Positions 27,556 through 37,288 are shown, counted from the first letter of the stretch. The stretch is 60,515 nucleotides of DNA from Streptococcaceae bacterium (GCA_022484805.1 JAKVKP010000015.1:1-60515), one strand, 5' to 3'. Made by a program: numbers and translations. Notes: generated by a model from the letters alone, not told the origin.

Positions 27556-28254
27556 ATGAGAAATTTCAGAATATTTCTAGTAATTGAAGGCATTTTAATT
27601 TTTATGTCACTATTAACTATTTTACATAATAAAAGTTTTAGTGTTTTCTTTGTTATTGGAATTATTTTATTATACTTAGGATACAGAGGCTTGAGAAGAA
27701 GGCACTCTTCATCATTTTTAATAATAATTGGTAGTTTGGTATTATTATTAACATTAGTCACTAATATTTTTATTTGGCTTGCGGTAATTATTGCTTTTCT
27801 GTATTTTGCAAACGAACAGAAAGAAAGAATGCTGACTGAAAAGAAAATTTGTATTATTGAAACAGTAGAGCCTGACAAGCAAATTTACAATCAATTAATT
27901 CCTTGGTTTGGTAATATTGATATTGGTAAAGAGACTTTTCAATGGGATGATATTAATATTGTTCAGGTCGCAGGGGACACAATTATTGATTTAGAAAATA
28001 CGATTTTACCAAAAGAGGATAATATTGTTTTGATTCGGAAAGCATTTGGTAAGACACGAATTATTGTACCAAGTAATATTGGCATGAAAATTGAATATGC
28101 GACACTTTCTGGTAATCTGAAAATTAATCAAGAATCGGAACCCGTAGCAAATGGTATAATTACTAAATATGATGCCAATTATTATGAAAATTCCAAGCAT
28201 ATTAAAATTTATGTCAATTCGATTTTAGGAGATGTTGAGGTGATTCGAACATGA
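27556..28254 (+). CDS. liaF: LiaF-like membrane protein
   Basis: A 232-residue protein with about four N-terminal membrane helices (residues 5-95) and a C-terminal LiaF/VraT-like beta-helical domain (WFGNIDIGKETFQWDDINIV, FGKTRIIVPSNIGMKIEYATLSGNL). In Bacillus, LiaF inhibits the LiaS kinase when there is no envelope stress. GGAGGCG at 27543-27549 supports ATG 27556 over the in-frame ATG at 27541. Its stop overlaps the kinase start by 4 bp (ATGA), so the two are translationally coupled. Confidence 0.9.
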   Translation: MRNFRIFLVIEGILIFMSLLTILHNKSFSVFFVIGIILLYLGYRGLRRRHSSSFLIIIGSLVLLLTLVTNIFIWLAVIIAFLYFANEQKERMLTEKKICIIETVEPDKQIYNQLIPWFGNIDIGKETFQWDDINIVQVAGDTIIDLENTILPKEDNIVLIRKAFGKTRIIVPSNIGMKIEYATLSGNLKINQESEPVANGIITKYDANYYENSKHIKIYVNSILGDVEVIRT

Positions 28255-29306
28255 TTCATCTACCTCGTAAATTGGTTATGGTTTATGCAATTTTGGCGAA
28301 TTTAATTGCAATGATGTTGATTTTACGACTTTCTTATAGTGGTAAGGCTAATATGAGCTTTTGGCAGGATGTATTGCTATATCGAAGTTTTGGTATTCCA
28401 GTGGTTGCCTATGTTTTAGTTTTATCAATGGTTTTAGGCTTAATCATATATTTATTGGTTACATTAACTGAATATAGCTATGACGAAAAAATTTCAGAGG
28501 ATTTACATCGGTTAGTCCGTGGTGACTATAAGCATTCTGTTTATGAAGTTGAGGGTAATAATTTAGTTAGTAATGTTAAAATTCATCAAGATATCAGTTT
28601 ATTGGCTGAAAAGCTCGCTCATATTTCAAGACAGCTTCAAGCAAATAGTCATGAAAATCAAAGTACGCAACTAAAAGAATCAATTTTGAAGGAAGAACGT
28701 TCACGCTTATCAAGAGAATTGCACGATTCAGTTTCTCAGCAGCTTTTTGCAGCGACAATGATTTTATCCGGTTTAAATCAACAGGTAGATAAGCTCTCTC
28801 ATGATAAAATTAAAGCACAGTTAGACTTAGTAGAAGAAGTAATTAATGATGCCCAAGCTGAAATGCGTGCATTATTGCTTCATCTTCGACCAGTTGAGCT
28901 GAATGGTAAACGCTTAAACCTTGGAATTGAAAATTTATTAAAGGAATTGAAAACCAAAATTCAAATTGATTTAATTTGGAAATTAGAGGATATTCAATTA
29001 CCCGAAATTATTGAAGATAATTTGTTTAGAATTATGCAGGAATTAATTTCTAATACGCTACGCCATTCAAAAGCGAAGGAATTAGAAGTATACTTAACAG
29101 AGAATGAGCATCAAGTTTTACTTAGAGTTATTGATGATGGTGTTGGTTTTGATGTTGATGAGGAAAAAGTGGCACATTATGGTTTGAAAAATATTAATGA
29201 CCGTGTGCAAAGCTTAGGTGGTAAGTTAAAAATTGTCAGTATTAAGGGACAGGGCACCAATGTTGAAATTAAGATTCCAATTGTAGAAAGAGGACAAAAT
29301 GATTAA
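28251..29306 (+). CDS. liaS: Envelope-stress sensor histidine kinase (LiaS/VraS type)
   Basis: A 351-residue NarL-class kinase of the intramembrane-sensing type. Two membrane helices (about 8-26 and 48-72) have almost no extracellular loop, followed by a HAMP-like linker, the HisKA_3 box SRLSRELHDSVSQQ with phospho-acceptor His158, and the HATPase domain (ELISNTLRHSKA, DDGVGFD, GLKNINDRVQSLGG). It overlaps liaF by 4 bp and liaR by 8 bp. The three-gene set is the LiaFSR/VraTSR/CesSR system that responds to cell-wall-active antibiotics and bacteriocins. Confidence 0.95.
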   Translation: MIHLPRKLVMVYAILANLIAMMLILRLSYSGKANMSFWQDVLLYRSFGIPVVAYVLVLSMVLGLIIYLLVTLTEYSYDEKISEDLHRLVRGDYKHSVYEVEGNNLVSNVKIHQDISLLAEKLAHISRQLQANSHENQSTQLKESILKEERSRLSRELHDSVSQQLFAATMILSGLNQQVDKLSHDKIKAQLDLVEEVINDAQAEMRALLLHLRPVELNGKRLNLGIENLLKELKTKIQIDLIWKLEDIQLPEIIEDNLFRIMQELISNTLRHSKAKELEVYLTENEHQVLLRVIDDGVGFDVDEEKVAHYGLKNINDRVQSLGGKLKIVSIKGQGTNVEIKIPIVERGQND

Positions 29307-29937
29307 AGTGCTATTAGTGGATGATCATCCAATGGTACGTTTGGGTGTGGCAAGCTTTTTAAATTTACAGGAGGATATTGAAGTTGTTGCTGAGGCTGAC
29401 AACGGTCTAATTGGTTATGAAAAAGCAATTGCTTTACGTCCAGATATTGTATTGATGGATTTGGTCATGGATGTTATGGATGGTATCGAATCAACGCAAA
29501 AAATTTTAGCTGAATGGCAAGAAGCAAAAATTGTGATTGTGACTAGCTTTATTGATGATGAAAAAGTAATTCCTGCGATTGAAGCTGGCGCAAGCGGTTA
29601 TTTATTAAAGAGCTCTTCAGCAGAGGAAATTGCTCAGGCGATTCGTAAGGTCTATGCAGGTGAAAAAGTATTAGAACAGCCAGTGACTGATGTTGTATTG
29701 AAAAACATGAGTAAAAAGCATGAAAAGCAATTGCATGAAGATCTAACCGTTCGAGAAAAAGAAGTTTTACAATTAATCGCTAAGGGTTACAGCAACCAAG
29801 AAATTGCGGACGAGCTTTTTATTTCACTAAAAACAGTTAAAACCCATGTTTCAAATATTTTGTCTAAATTGATGGTAGAGGACAGAACGCAAGTAGCGAT
29901 TTATGCTTTTAAGCATAATTTAGTTGTGGATGATTAA
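29299..29937 (+). CDS. liaR: Envelope-stress response regulator (LiaR/VraR type)
   Basis: A 212-residue NarL/LuxR-family regulator. The receiver domain has the acidic pair DD (residues 8-9), phospho-acceptor Asp54 (VLMDLVMD) and Lys (YLLKSSS); the C-terminal LuxR helix-turn-helix is LTVREKEVLQLIAKGYSNQEIADELFIS, followed by LKTVKTHVSNIL. It is the output partner of the kinase encoded just upstream. Confidence 0.95.
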   Translation: MIKVLLVDDHPMVRLGVASFLNLQEDIEVVAEADNGLIGYEKAIALRPDIVLMDLVMDVMDGIESTQKILAEWQEAKIVIVTSFIDDEKVIPAIEAGASGYLLKSSSAEEIAQAIRKVYAGEKVLEQPVTDVVLKNMSKKHEKQLHEDLTVREKEVLQLIAKGYSNQEIADELFISLKTVKTHVSNILSKLMVEDRTQVAIYAFKHNLVVDD

Positions 29938-29999
29938 TAACTAAGCTATAAAAATGTGATTAATTAATTATTTAGGAAATAAATAGAAAGTAGGACTGA

Positions 30000-31706
30000 A
30001 TGACAACTTTAAAAGAATATCAATATCATCGACCAGATTTTGAAAGCTTGAGTACTAGAATCACGGGATTAACAGCATCTTTAAAGGTGGCAGAAACGGT
30101 GGCGCTGGCTAATCAAATTATTGATGATTATTTAAAGCTTAGCAATAATATCGATACAATGTATAATTTAGCGGCGATTCGTTTTTCGATTAATATGGAC
30201 GACGCTTTTTATAAGGCAGAGGATGATTATTGGAATGAATTTGGTCCAAAATTTGGAGAGTTGTCGTCTGAGTTTTCAAGAATACTTATTGAAAGCCCAC
30301 TCAAAGCTGAATTAGAGGCCCATTATCCACAGACGATGTTCTTACTGGCTGAAAGTGAAGTGAAATCATTTAATAATCAGATTGTTGAATTGAAGCAATT
30401 AGAAAATCAGCTTTCAACTCAGTATAATGAGTTGATTGGTTCGGCGCAAATTGAATTCCAAGATGGTGTTTATACCTTACCACAGATGACTCAATTTACA
30501 TCTGATCAAAATAGAGAAGTTCGCCGATCTGCGAACGAAGCTGTAACTGCTTGGTATGTAGATAATGAACAGGAATTTGATTCTATCTATGATGAATTAG
30601 TTAAAAATCGACATGCGCAGGCATTAAAGATGGGCTTTAAAAACTATGCGGAAATGAGTCTCTATTTTAGACAACGTTTTGGTTATAATTTGCAAGATAT
30701 AGCGGCTTATCGTCAGCAAATACTAGAAAAGGTTGTACCTGTTGCGCAGAAATTATATCAAAGACAGGCAAAGCGTAATCAACTTAGCAAGCCGATGTAC
30801 TATGATTGGTCGCTTGTTTTTCCAGATGGTAATGCTAAACCAATTGGAAAAACAGAAGAAAAAGTCGCAATTGCGCAAAAAATGTATCATGAATTATCAA
30901 GTGAAACAGGTGAATTTTTTGATTTCCTAGTTGAGCATCAGCTTTTAGATTTGGATAGTAAAAAGGGTAAACAATCTGGCGGCTATTGTACTTATATTTA
31001 TGATTATCAAAGCCCATTTATTTTTGCAAATTACAATGGTACAAGTGGCGATGTTGATGTGTTAACGCATGAAGCTGGTCATGCTTTTCAAGTTTACACT
31101 TCTGCTAAGAAAATTAGAGATGCGAACCTAATTTGGCCAACAATTGAAGCAGCAGAAATTTTCAGTATGAGTATGGAATTTATTACTTGGCCATGGATGA
31201 ATTCGTTCTTTGGTGATGCGACCTTGAAATATCAATTTTCTCATTTGTCAGATGCTTTATTGTTTCTGCCTTATGGTGTTTTAGTTGATCATTTTCAACA
31301 AGAAGTATATGAAAAACCACAATTATCACCTGAGGAACGAAAAAAGTTATGGCGTAAATTAGAAAAAATGTATTTACCACATAAAGATTATACTGAATCT
31401 GCTGATTTAGAGCGAGGTATTTATTGGTATCGACAAGGTCATATTTTTGATGTGCCGTTTTATTATATTGATTATACCTTGGCTCAGGTAGTTGCATTCC
31501 AATTTTGGCAACGGATTATTGTTGAAAAAGATCCAAATGCTTGGACAGATTATTTAAAAATTGCTGAGGTTGGCGGTACTAAAACGTTCTTGGAAATACT
31601 AGAAATGGCTCATTTAAAAAATCCATTCGAAGCTGGTGCCTTAGACAATAGTATTTCAGCAATATCTAATTACTTGGATGCAATTAGCGAGGCAGAGTTA
31701 AGTTAA
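30000..31706 (+). CDS. M3 family oligoendopeptidase
   Basis: A 568-residue zinc metallopeptidase of the M3 family with the catalytic HEXXH motif LTHEAGHAFQ (His357, Glu358, His361) and the downstream Glu-containing segment EAAEIFSMSMEF. It is cytoplasmic and degrades imported or intracellular peptides. It belongs to the shorter 560-570-residue M3 subgroup rather than the 600-residue lactococcal PepF, so I leave the symbol empty. It sits 62 bp after liaR and may share its transcript. Confidence 0.92.
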   Translation: MTTLKEYQYHRPDFESLSTRITGLTASLKVAETVALANQIIDDYLKLSNNIDTMYNLAAIRFSINMDDAFYKAEDDYWNEFGPKFGELSSEFSRILIESPLKAELEAHYPQTMFLLAESEVKSFNNQIVELKQLENQLSTQYNELIGSAQIEFQDGVYTLPQMTQFTSDQNREVRRSANEAVTAWYVDNEQEFDSIYDELVKNRHAQALKMGFKNYAEMSLYFRQRFGYNLQDIAAYRQQILEKVVPVAQKLYQRQAKRNQLSKPMYYDWSLVFPDGNAKPIGKTEEKVAIAQKMYHELSSETGEFFDFLVEHQLLDLDSKKGKQSGGYCTYIYDYQSPFIFANYNGTSGDVDVLTHEAGHAFQVYTSAKKIRDANLIWPTIEAAEIFSMSMEFITWPWMNSFFGDATLKYQFSHLSDALLFLPYGVLVDHFQQEVYEKPQLSPEERKKLWRKLEKMYLPHKDYTESADLERGIYWYRQGHIFDVPFYYIDYTLAQVVAFQFWQRIIVEKDPNAWTDYLKIAEVGGTKTFLEILEMAHLKNPFEAGALDNSISAISNYLDAISEAELS

Positions 31707-31717
31707 TTTTTTTATTA

Positions 31718-31800
31718 AAAAGCCTTAAGTACTTGGAGAGAAATCTATGAGTTAACTTATCAGTTAACCCGTATGCTCTTCTTTTCCTTAAGGCTTTTAT
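31718..31800. terminator. Two-tier bidirectional terminator
   Basis: AAAAGCCTTAAG and CTTAAGGCTTTT form a perfect 12-bp outer stem about 80 bp apart. An inner dyad (GTTAAC...GTTAAC) lies between them. T-runs on both strands end the peptidase gene and the convergent exporter. Confidence 0.75.
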
Positions 31801-32685
31801 TTATTTTGAATTTTGACTTGGTTTATAAGGCTCTACATGAATATCGACATCATAGACACCACACTTTTCCTGTAAACGCTGTTCAATCGTTTCGGTGACC
31901 TTATGGCTATCAAAAACTGTCATATTAGGGTCCATATCTACTACAACATCCACAAAAATATTACTACCATAGGTTCTACCACGAATATCTACCACTTTTT
32001 TGACTTCAGGAATTTTTAATATTTCAGCGCGATAAGTCTCAACTAAGCTTTCATCGAAGCCATCAGAAAGTGAAAAGGCGCTATCTGAGAATATATCATA
32101 AGCAGTTTTAAAAATGAAGCAAGTGATTAAAACGGCGCAGATTTTATCTATAATCGGAAATTGTAAGTAACTAGCAATAATAGCAACTGTTGTAGCAATA
32201 CTAGTTAAAGCATCACTTAAATTATCTTTTGCTGCTGCCAAAAGTCCGGTGCTCTTAACTTTTCTTGCGAGATTTCGATTATAAAAGTAGACTAGCATCA
32301 TAATGATAGCAGAAAATACACCAACAAAGGCTGATAACGGATTGATTTCTTCAGTGGCATTTGAGAAAAGCTTTTGAATCATTGTTCGGAGGACTTCAAA
32401 ACCGACACCAAGCATAATAAAACTTGTGATTAAGCTAGCTACATTTTCAATTTTCCAGTGTCCATAGGCATGGTCATCATCAGCTGGCTTTCTTGCTAGA
32501 CGAAGTCCAATTAAGACGGTGACATTACCAAGAATATCGGTAATATTATTGAAGCCATCGGCAATTAAGGATTGAGAATTAGCAAATTCACCGATTGCTA
32601 ATTTGATGATTGATAAAAAGATATAGGCAATAATACTGAGCATTGCACCTTTTTCAGCTGTTCGTAATTCTTCGTAACGATTCAT
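31801..32685 (-). CDS. mntE: Cation diffusion facilitator exporter, Mn-type (MntE-like)
   Basis: A 294-residue CDF transporter with six membrane helices and a C-terminal cytoplasmic domain (IPEVKKVVDIRGRTYGSNIFVDV). The metal-site residues read NxxxD in helix 2 (N46-D50 in DGFNNITD) and DxxxD in helix 5 (D154-D158 in AKDNLSDAL). This is the Mn-exporter signature rather than the HxxxD of zinc CDFs. A GTG at 32697 is in frame, but it forms part of the RBS region (AGGTGGGA), so I start at ATG 32685. It probably complements the riboswitch-controlled ATPase at 22.4 kb. Confidence 0.85.
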   Translation of the reverse strand: MNRYEELRTAEKGAMLSIIAYIFLSIIKLAIGEFANSQSLIADGFNNITDILGNVTVLIGLRLARKPADDDHAYGHWKIENVASLITSFIMLGVGFEVLRTMIQKLFSNATEEINPLSAFVGVFSAIIMMLVYFYNRNLARKVKSTGLLAAAKDNLSDALTSIATTVAIIASYLQFPIIDKICAVLITCFIFKTAYDIFSDSAFSLSDGFDESLVETYRAEILKIPEVKKVVDIRGRTYGSNIFVDVVVDMDPNMTVFDSHKVTETIEQRLQEKCGVYDVDIHVEPYKPSQNSK

Positions 32686-32888
32686 AAAATATCCCACCTA
32701 AAAATAATTTTGCAAAAAAAGACAATTGAATCAATTATAGCATGATTCGTTTTAAATCTCTAAAGGAATGCGGGAAAAAGTAAAAAAGAACTACTTTGTA
32801 TGTCTAAAGATATTTTTAATCAATCAGAAATAATCTTATTCAATAAAATGTTATAATAAATCGAACGCCTTTTTTGGAGGAATAAAAA

Positions 32889-35147
32889 TTGGAAAATTAT
32901 TTATTGAAATCTATGAATAAAGAGCAAGCGGAGGCTGTTAGAACCACTGATGGGCCGCTTTTAATCATGGCTGGTGCAGGTTCAGGTAAAACACGTGTGT
33001 TAACACACCGTATTGCTTATTTAATTGAAGAAAAAGCGGTAAATCCATGGAATATTTTAGCGATTACCTTTACGAACAAAGCAGCTAAGGAAATGAAAAA
33101 TCGTGTAGAAAAATTGGTTGGTCCAAAGGATGTCTGGATTTCAACATTTCATTCGATGTGTGTTAGAATTTTAAGACGTGATGGTGATAAAATTGGTTAC
33201 AATCGTAATTTTACAATTATTGATCCCAGTGAACAACGTACCTTGATGAATCGTATTTTAAAAGAATTGGATTTGGATCCCAAGAAGTGGAGTGCTCGAA
33301 CAATTTTAGCAACAATTTCAAACGCTAAAAATGATTTGCTGACGGCTGATGGCTATCAGGCACAGACTGGAACGATGTATCATGAGATTGTCGCCAAGTG
33401 CTATCAAAAATATCAAAAATATTTGCGTCAAAATGAATCCATGGATTTTGATGATTTAATTATGAATACGATTCGTTTATTTGATGAGGATCAAGAAACG
33501 TTGCTTTATTATCAAGGTAAGTTTCAGTATATTCATGTTGATGAATATCAAGATACCAATCATGCACAGTATACACTCGTTAAACAGTTGGCTAAGCGCT
33601 TTAAAAACATTTGTGTCGTTGGTGATGCTGATCAAAGTATTTATGGCTGGCGTGGTGCGGATATGAGTAATATTTTGGAGTTTGAGAAGGATTATCCGAA
33701 TACGAAGGTTATTTTGTTAGAGGAGAATTATCGCTCAACTAAAAATATTTTGGCTGCAGCTAATAATGTGATTGAAAATAATTTAAACCGTCGTCCTAAA
33801 AAACTTTGGACTCAAAATCAAACGGGTGAGAAAATCATTTATTATCGTGCTCAGTCTGAACGTGAAGAGGCTGAATTTATTGTGAGTCAAATTCAAACTT
33901 TAGAGGAGTCTGGTAAAGGTCTGAGTGATTTTGCAGTGCTATATAGAACAAATGCACAATCTCGGATCATTGAAGAAATTTTTCTTAAATCAAACATTTC
34001 ATATACAATGGTTGGCGGCCAAAAATTCTACGACCGAAAAGAGATTAAAGATGTTATTGCTTACTTAAATATTTTAGCAAATCCAAGTGATTCAATTAGC
34101 TTTGAACGTGTGATTAATTCACCAAAACGAGGAGTTGGTGGTGTCAGTTTAGCTAAAATGCGAGAATATGCTGAAGTATATAATCAATCAATGTTAGAGA
34201 CTGCAAGCAATGCAATTATGGCAGGGCTAAAAGGTAAAACGGCTAGAGAAGTGACAGATTTTGCGATGATAATTACTGACCTGATGGCAAATTTAGATTC
34301 GCTTTCGATTACTGAAATTGTTGAAAGAGTACTTGAACAATCTGGTTACATTCAAGATTTGAAAAATCAAAATAATTTAGAAAGTCAAACAAGGCTTGAA
34401 AATATTCAAGAATTTATAACAGTAACTCAAAATTTTGATCGCTCAGATAATCAAACAGATGAGAATGGGCAAACTAAATTAGCGCGTTTTTTAAATGATT
34501 TAGCTTTGGTTAGTGATTTAGATGATGTGGAAGAAAGTACACAGCAGGTAACTTTAATGACACTTCATGCGGCAAAGGGCTTAGAATTTCCAGTTGTTTT
34601 CTTGATTGGTTTGGAAGAAGGTATTTTTCCGTTGAGTCGTGCAAGTGAAGATGAGTCTGAATTAGAGGAAGAACGGCGTTTAGCTTATGTTGGTATTACG
34701 CGAGCAGAACAGCGCTTATACATGACCAATGCGAGCAGTAGAACGCTCTATGGTAAGACTAACTATAATCCAGCTTCACGCTTTCTAGAAGAAATTGATG
34801 ACCAATATATTCAGCCCGCTGGCATTGCACAACGAAGAGATAATAGCTATAACGTCAGCTATTCCAATGAGAGCCGTGGTCAATCTAGCTTTAATAGCGG
34901 GAAGGGGCGAAGTCTTTCAGAACTTTTCAATAAACCGACTGCACCAAAGAAAGCACCACAATCCAAAATTTCTGAAAAAAATCATGAATCTTTCAGAATT
35001 GGCGACCGGGTGAATCACAAGTCTTGGGGAGAGGGGACAGTCGTTAAAATTAGTGACTCGTCTGATTCTCAAGAATTAGATATTGCATTTAAGAGCAAAG
35101 GGATTAAGAGAGTTCTTGCCAAATTTGCACCAATTGAGAAGCTGTGA
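32889..35147 (+). CDS. pcrA: ATP-dependent DNA helicase PcrA (UvrD/Rep family)
   Basis: A 752-residue superfamily 1A helicase. Walker A is AGAGSGKTR (Lys34), Walker B is IHVDEYQDTN, and further motifs GDADQSIYGWRGAD, EENYRST, LMTLHAAKGLEFPVVF and EERRLAYVGITRA follow. The C-terminal Tudor-like RNA-polymerase-binding domain (GDRVNHKSWGEGTVV) is present. Start is TTG at 32889 behind GGAGG. It acts in repair and in clearing proteins from DNA. truB starts 7 bp past its stop. Confidence 0.97.
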   Translation: MENYLLKSMNKEQAEAVRTTDGPLLIMAGAGSGKTRVLTHRIAYLIEEKAVNPWNILAITFTNKAAKEMKNRVEKLVGPKDVWISTFHSMCVRILRRDGDKIGYNRNFTIIDPSEQRTLMNRILKELDLDPKKWSARTILATISNAKNDLLTADGYQAQTGTMYHEIVAKCYQKYQKYLRQNESMDFDDLIMNTIRLFDEDQETLLYYQGKFQYIHVDEYQDTNHAQYTLVKQLAKRFKNICVVGDADQSIYGWRGADMSNILEFEKDYPNTKVILLEENYRSTKNILAAANNVIENNLNRRPKKLWTQNQTGEKIIYYRAQSEREEAEFIVSQIQTLEESGKGLSDFAVLYRTNAQSRIIEEIFLKSNISYTMVGGQKFYDRKEIKDVIAYLNILANPSDSISFERVINSPKRGVGGVSLAKMREYAEVYNQSMLETASNAIMAGLKGKTAREVTDFAMIITDLMANLDSLSITEIVERVLEQSGYIQDLKNQNNLESQTRLENIQEFITVTQNFDRSDNQTDENGQTKLARFLNDLALVSDLDDVEESTQQVTLMTLHAAKGLEFPVVFLIGLEEGIFPLSRASEDESELEEERRLAYVGITRAEQRLYMTNASSRTLYGKTNYNPASRFLEEIDDQYIQPAGIAQRRDNSYNVSYSNESRGQSSFNSGKGRSLSELFNKPTAPKKAPQSKISEKNHESFRIGDRVNHKSWGEGTVVKISDSSDSQELDIAFKSKGIKRVLAKFAPIEKL

Positions 35148-35154
35148 GGTCGTG

Positions 35155-36060
35155 ATGGAAGGTATCATTAATTTATATAAAGAAGCAGGAATGACGAGCC
35201 ACGACTGCGTATTTAAGCTTAGAAAAATATTACAGACCAAGAAAATTGGTCATGGTGGGACCTTGGATCCAGATGTTGAGGGTGTCTTACCGATTTGTGT
35301 AGGACGTGCAACGAAGGTTATTGAATACATGGTAGACTCAGGAAAAACCTATGAGGGAGAAATTACGCTTGGCTATTCAACGACGACGGAGGATGCGAGT
35401 GGCGAGTTGGTCAATCAGCAATTGCTAGACGTACCCTTTTCACAGGAAGAAATTGAAACGGCGATGGCAACATTTATCGGTGAACAGCTCCAGATGCCAC
35501 CGATGTATTCGGCAGTCAAGGTCAATGGTCGCAAGCTTTACGAGTATGCTAGAAATAATGAAACTGTTGAACGTCCAATTAGAAAAATTAATATTTTTAG
35601 TTTTCGGCTTGTTGATACGCCTATTTTTAGTGATGCTACACAGCGTTTTAAGTTTCGGGTTGTTTGCTCAAAGGGCACTTATATTAGAACCTTGGCAGTA
35701 GATTTGGGTAAAAAGCTTGGTGTACCAAGTCATATGAGCTATTTAAAACGAACTGAGGCGGCAGGACTCTCTATTGACAATGCTATAAGGCTTTCAGAGA
35801 TTGATACTTGTTACCAAAAGAGTGATTTCAGCTTTTTGCAGCCAATTGAGCTTGGTATTCAAAATTTACCTTGTTTTTCAGTATCTGAAATTCAGTTTAA
35901 TCAACTAAAAAATGGTGGAAAATTTTTAATGAGTGAGTTTGGCCTACAAAAACGGCCGACACGACCAATTGCCATCTTCTTTCAAAAAAAATTGGTAGCA
36001 ATTTATATTGCACATCCAGAGAAAAAAGATATTTTAAAACCAAGTAAAATTTTGGTTTAA
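35155..36060 (+). CDS. truB: tRNA pseudouridine-55 synthase TruB
   Basis: A 301-residue enzyme that makes pseudouridine 55 in the tRNA T-loop. The catalytic motif GHGGTLDPDVEGVLPICVG has Asp38; other landmarks are GKTYEGEITLGYSTTTEDASG and CSKGTYIRTLAVDLG. The frame stays open into pcrA (to 35083), but GAGGT at 35145-35149 and the family start (GIINLYKEAGMTSHD) fix ATG 35155. ribF follows, the usual order. Confidence 0.96.
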   Translation: MEGIINLYKEAGMTSHDCVFKLRKILQTKKIGHGGTLDPDVEGVLPICVGRATKVIEYMVDSGKTYEGEITLGYSTTTEDASGELVNQQLLDVPFSQEEIETAMATFIGEQLQMPPMYSAVKVNGRKLYEYARNNETVERPIRKINIFSFRLVDTPIFSDATQRFKFRVVCSKGTYIRTLAVDLGKKLGVPSHMSYLKRTEAAGLSIDNAIRLSEIDTCYQKSDFSFLQPIELGIQNLPCFSVSEIQFNQLKNGGKFLMSEFGLQKRPTRPIAIFFQKKLVAIYIAHPEKKDILKPSKILV

Positions 36061-36100
36061 TCTAAATAATATTAGTATTTGTTTTAGTGTAGGAGTTGTT

Positions 36101-37033
36101 ATGGAAACAATTTATTTACATCATCCAGTGGCTACTGAATTTTTACCAGTTGAACCTCTTGTGATGGTATTGGGGTACTTTGATGGTATCCATCTTGGAC
36201 ATCAATCGGTGATAGAAACGGCCAAAAAAATTGCTGATGCGCAGAATTTACCCTTAGCTGTGTTGACTTTTACTCAGCATCCTTCAATTGTCTTTAAAAA
36301 ATTTAATCAGGAAAAAATGATGAAGCATCTAGTTTCTCCAGAGGATAGGATTGCTGAATTTGAACATTTAGGAATTGATTTACTTTATATGGTAGAATTC
36401 ACTTCAAAGCTTGCTAATTTATCGCCAGAAGAGTTTATTAATCAATATTTACGTGATTTTAAGACTAAAATTGTTGTGACAGGATTTGACTACACTTTTG
36501 GTAAAACGGCTGGTGTGGCAGAATTAAAAGCCTTATCCAAAGAAATTGAGGTGATTACTGTTCCTAAATTCACACTTGATAACGAGAAGGTGAGCTCGAC
36601 TCGTATCCGCGAGGCCTTAGATCGTGGTGATGTCGAACTAGCAAATCGTTTATTAGGTAGACCTTATCAATTTTCCGGTTTAGTTGTGCATGGTGAAGCG
36701 CGAGGTCGAACACTTGGGTTTCCGACAGCTAATCTTGAATTTGAACGCTATGTCTACGAGCCTGAGGTTGGGGTTTATGTCGTAGATATTGAAATTTACG
36801 GTGTACATTATCGAGGCGCAGCTTCAATTGGCTATAATGATACTTTTGGTGAAAATTTGCGAAAAACAATTGAGGTTTATATTTTAGATTTCAGCGAAGA
36901 AATTTATGGTGAGATGGTCAGAGTGAAATGGTTGTCTAAAATCAGAGATATGGTTAAATTTACAAGCATTGAAGCACTGGTTGAGCAATTAAAATCAGAT
37001 GAGGCAGTTGCTAGAAATTTTAAAGTTGAATAA
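36101..37033 (+). CDS. ribF: Bifunctional riboflavin kinase/FMN adenylyltransferase
   Basis: A 310-residue fusion. The N-terminal nucleotidyltransferase (LGYFDGIHLGHQSV, then TGFDYTFGK) makes FAD from FMN, and the C-terminal kinase (GEARGRTLGFPTANLEF, ETIEVY-like KTIEVYILDF) makes FMN from riboflavin. RBS AGGAG. It lies 40 bp after truB, probably in the same operon. Confidence 0.97.
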   Translation: METIYLHHPVATEFLPVEPLVMVLGYFDGIHLGHQSVIETAKKIADAQNLPLAVLTFTQHPSIVFKKFNQEKMMKHLVSPEDRIAEFEHLGIDLLYMVEFTSKLANLSPEEFINQYLRDFKTKIVVTGFDYTFGKTAGVAELKALSKEIEVITVPKFTLDNEKVSSTRIREALDRGDVELANRLLGRPYQFSGLVVHGEARGRTLGFPTANLEFERYVYEPEVGVYVVDIEIYGVHYRGAASIGYNDTFGENLRKTIEVYILDFSEEIYGEMVRVKWLSKIRDMVKFTSIEALVEQLKSDEAVARNFKVE

Positions 37034-37142
37034 ATAAATCAGGCATATGTTGTTGAAATGAAGGAAACAGTTGTTGATAACGCTTCTTTTCTCTAATAAT
37101 ATCATGTTATTAGAGAAATTGAATAATGTCATATTTTTTCAA

Positions 37143-37171
37143 TTGACAGCGCTTTATTTATATGCTAGGAT
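37143..37171 (+). promoter_or_regulatory. Promoter of the beta-glucoside operon with cre-like overlap
   Basis: TTGACA (37143-37148), 17-bp spacer and TAGGAT (37166-37171) with an extended TATGC. TTGACAGCGCTTTA across the -35 resembles a cre site. Confidence 0.7.
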
Positions 37172-37178
37172 TTATCTA

Positions 37179-37270
37179 AGGATTGTTACTGAAAAGGCGA
37201 TACCGATATTTAAATGGATGATTTCATTGTATCAGATGATAACTCCATATATTTATCGGTTTTTTTGTGC
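37179..37270 (+). promoter_or_regulatory. RAT site 1 and terminator before licT
   Basis: AAGGATTGTTACTGAAAAGG continuing to GCGATACC (37179-37204) is a clear ribonucleic antiterminator (RAT) sequence of the BglG/LicT class. Its 3' end is the left arm of a terminator (ACCGATATTT with ATTTATCGGT, then seven T, to about 37270). LicT binding to the RAT would block the terminator. Confidence 0.85.
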
Positions 37271-37288
37271 TTATAGGAGGTGAAAAAA

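Noticed and set aside
37071..37283. Open frame of 70 codons before licT
   Set aside because: It covers the licT promoter, RAT element and terminator; the composition is not that of a protein gene.
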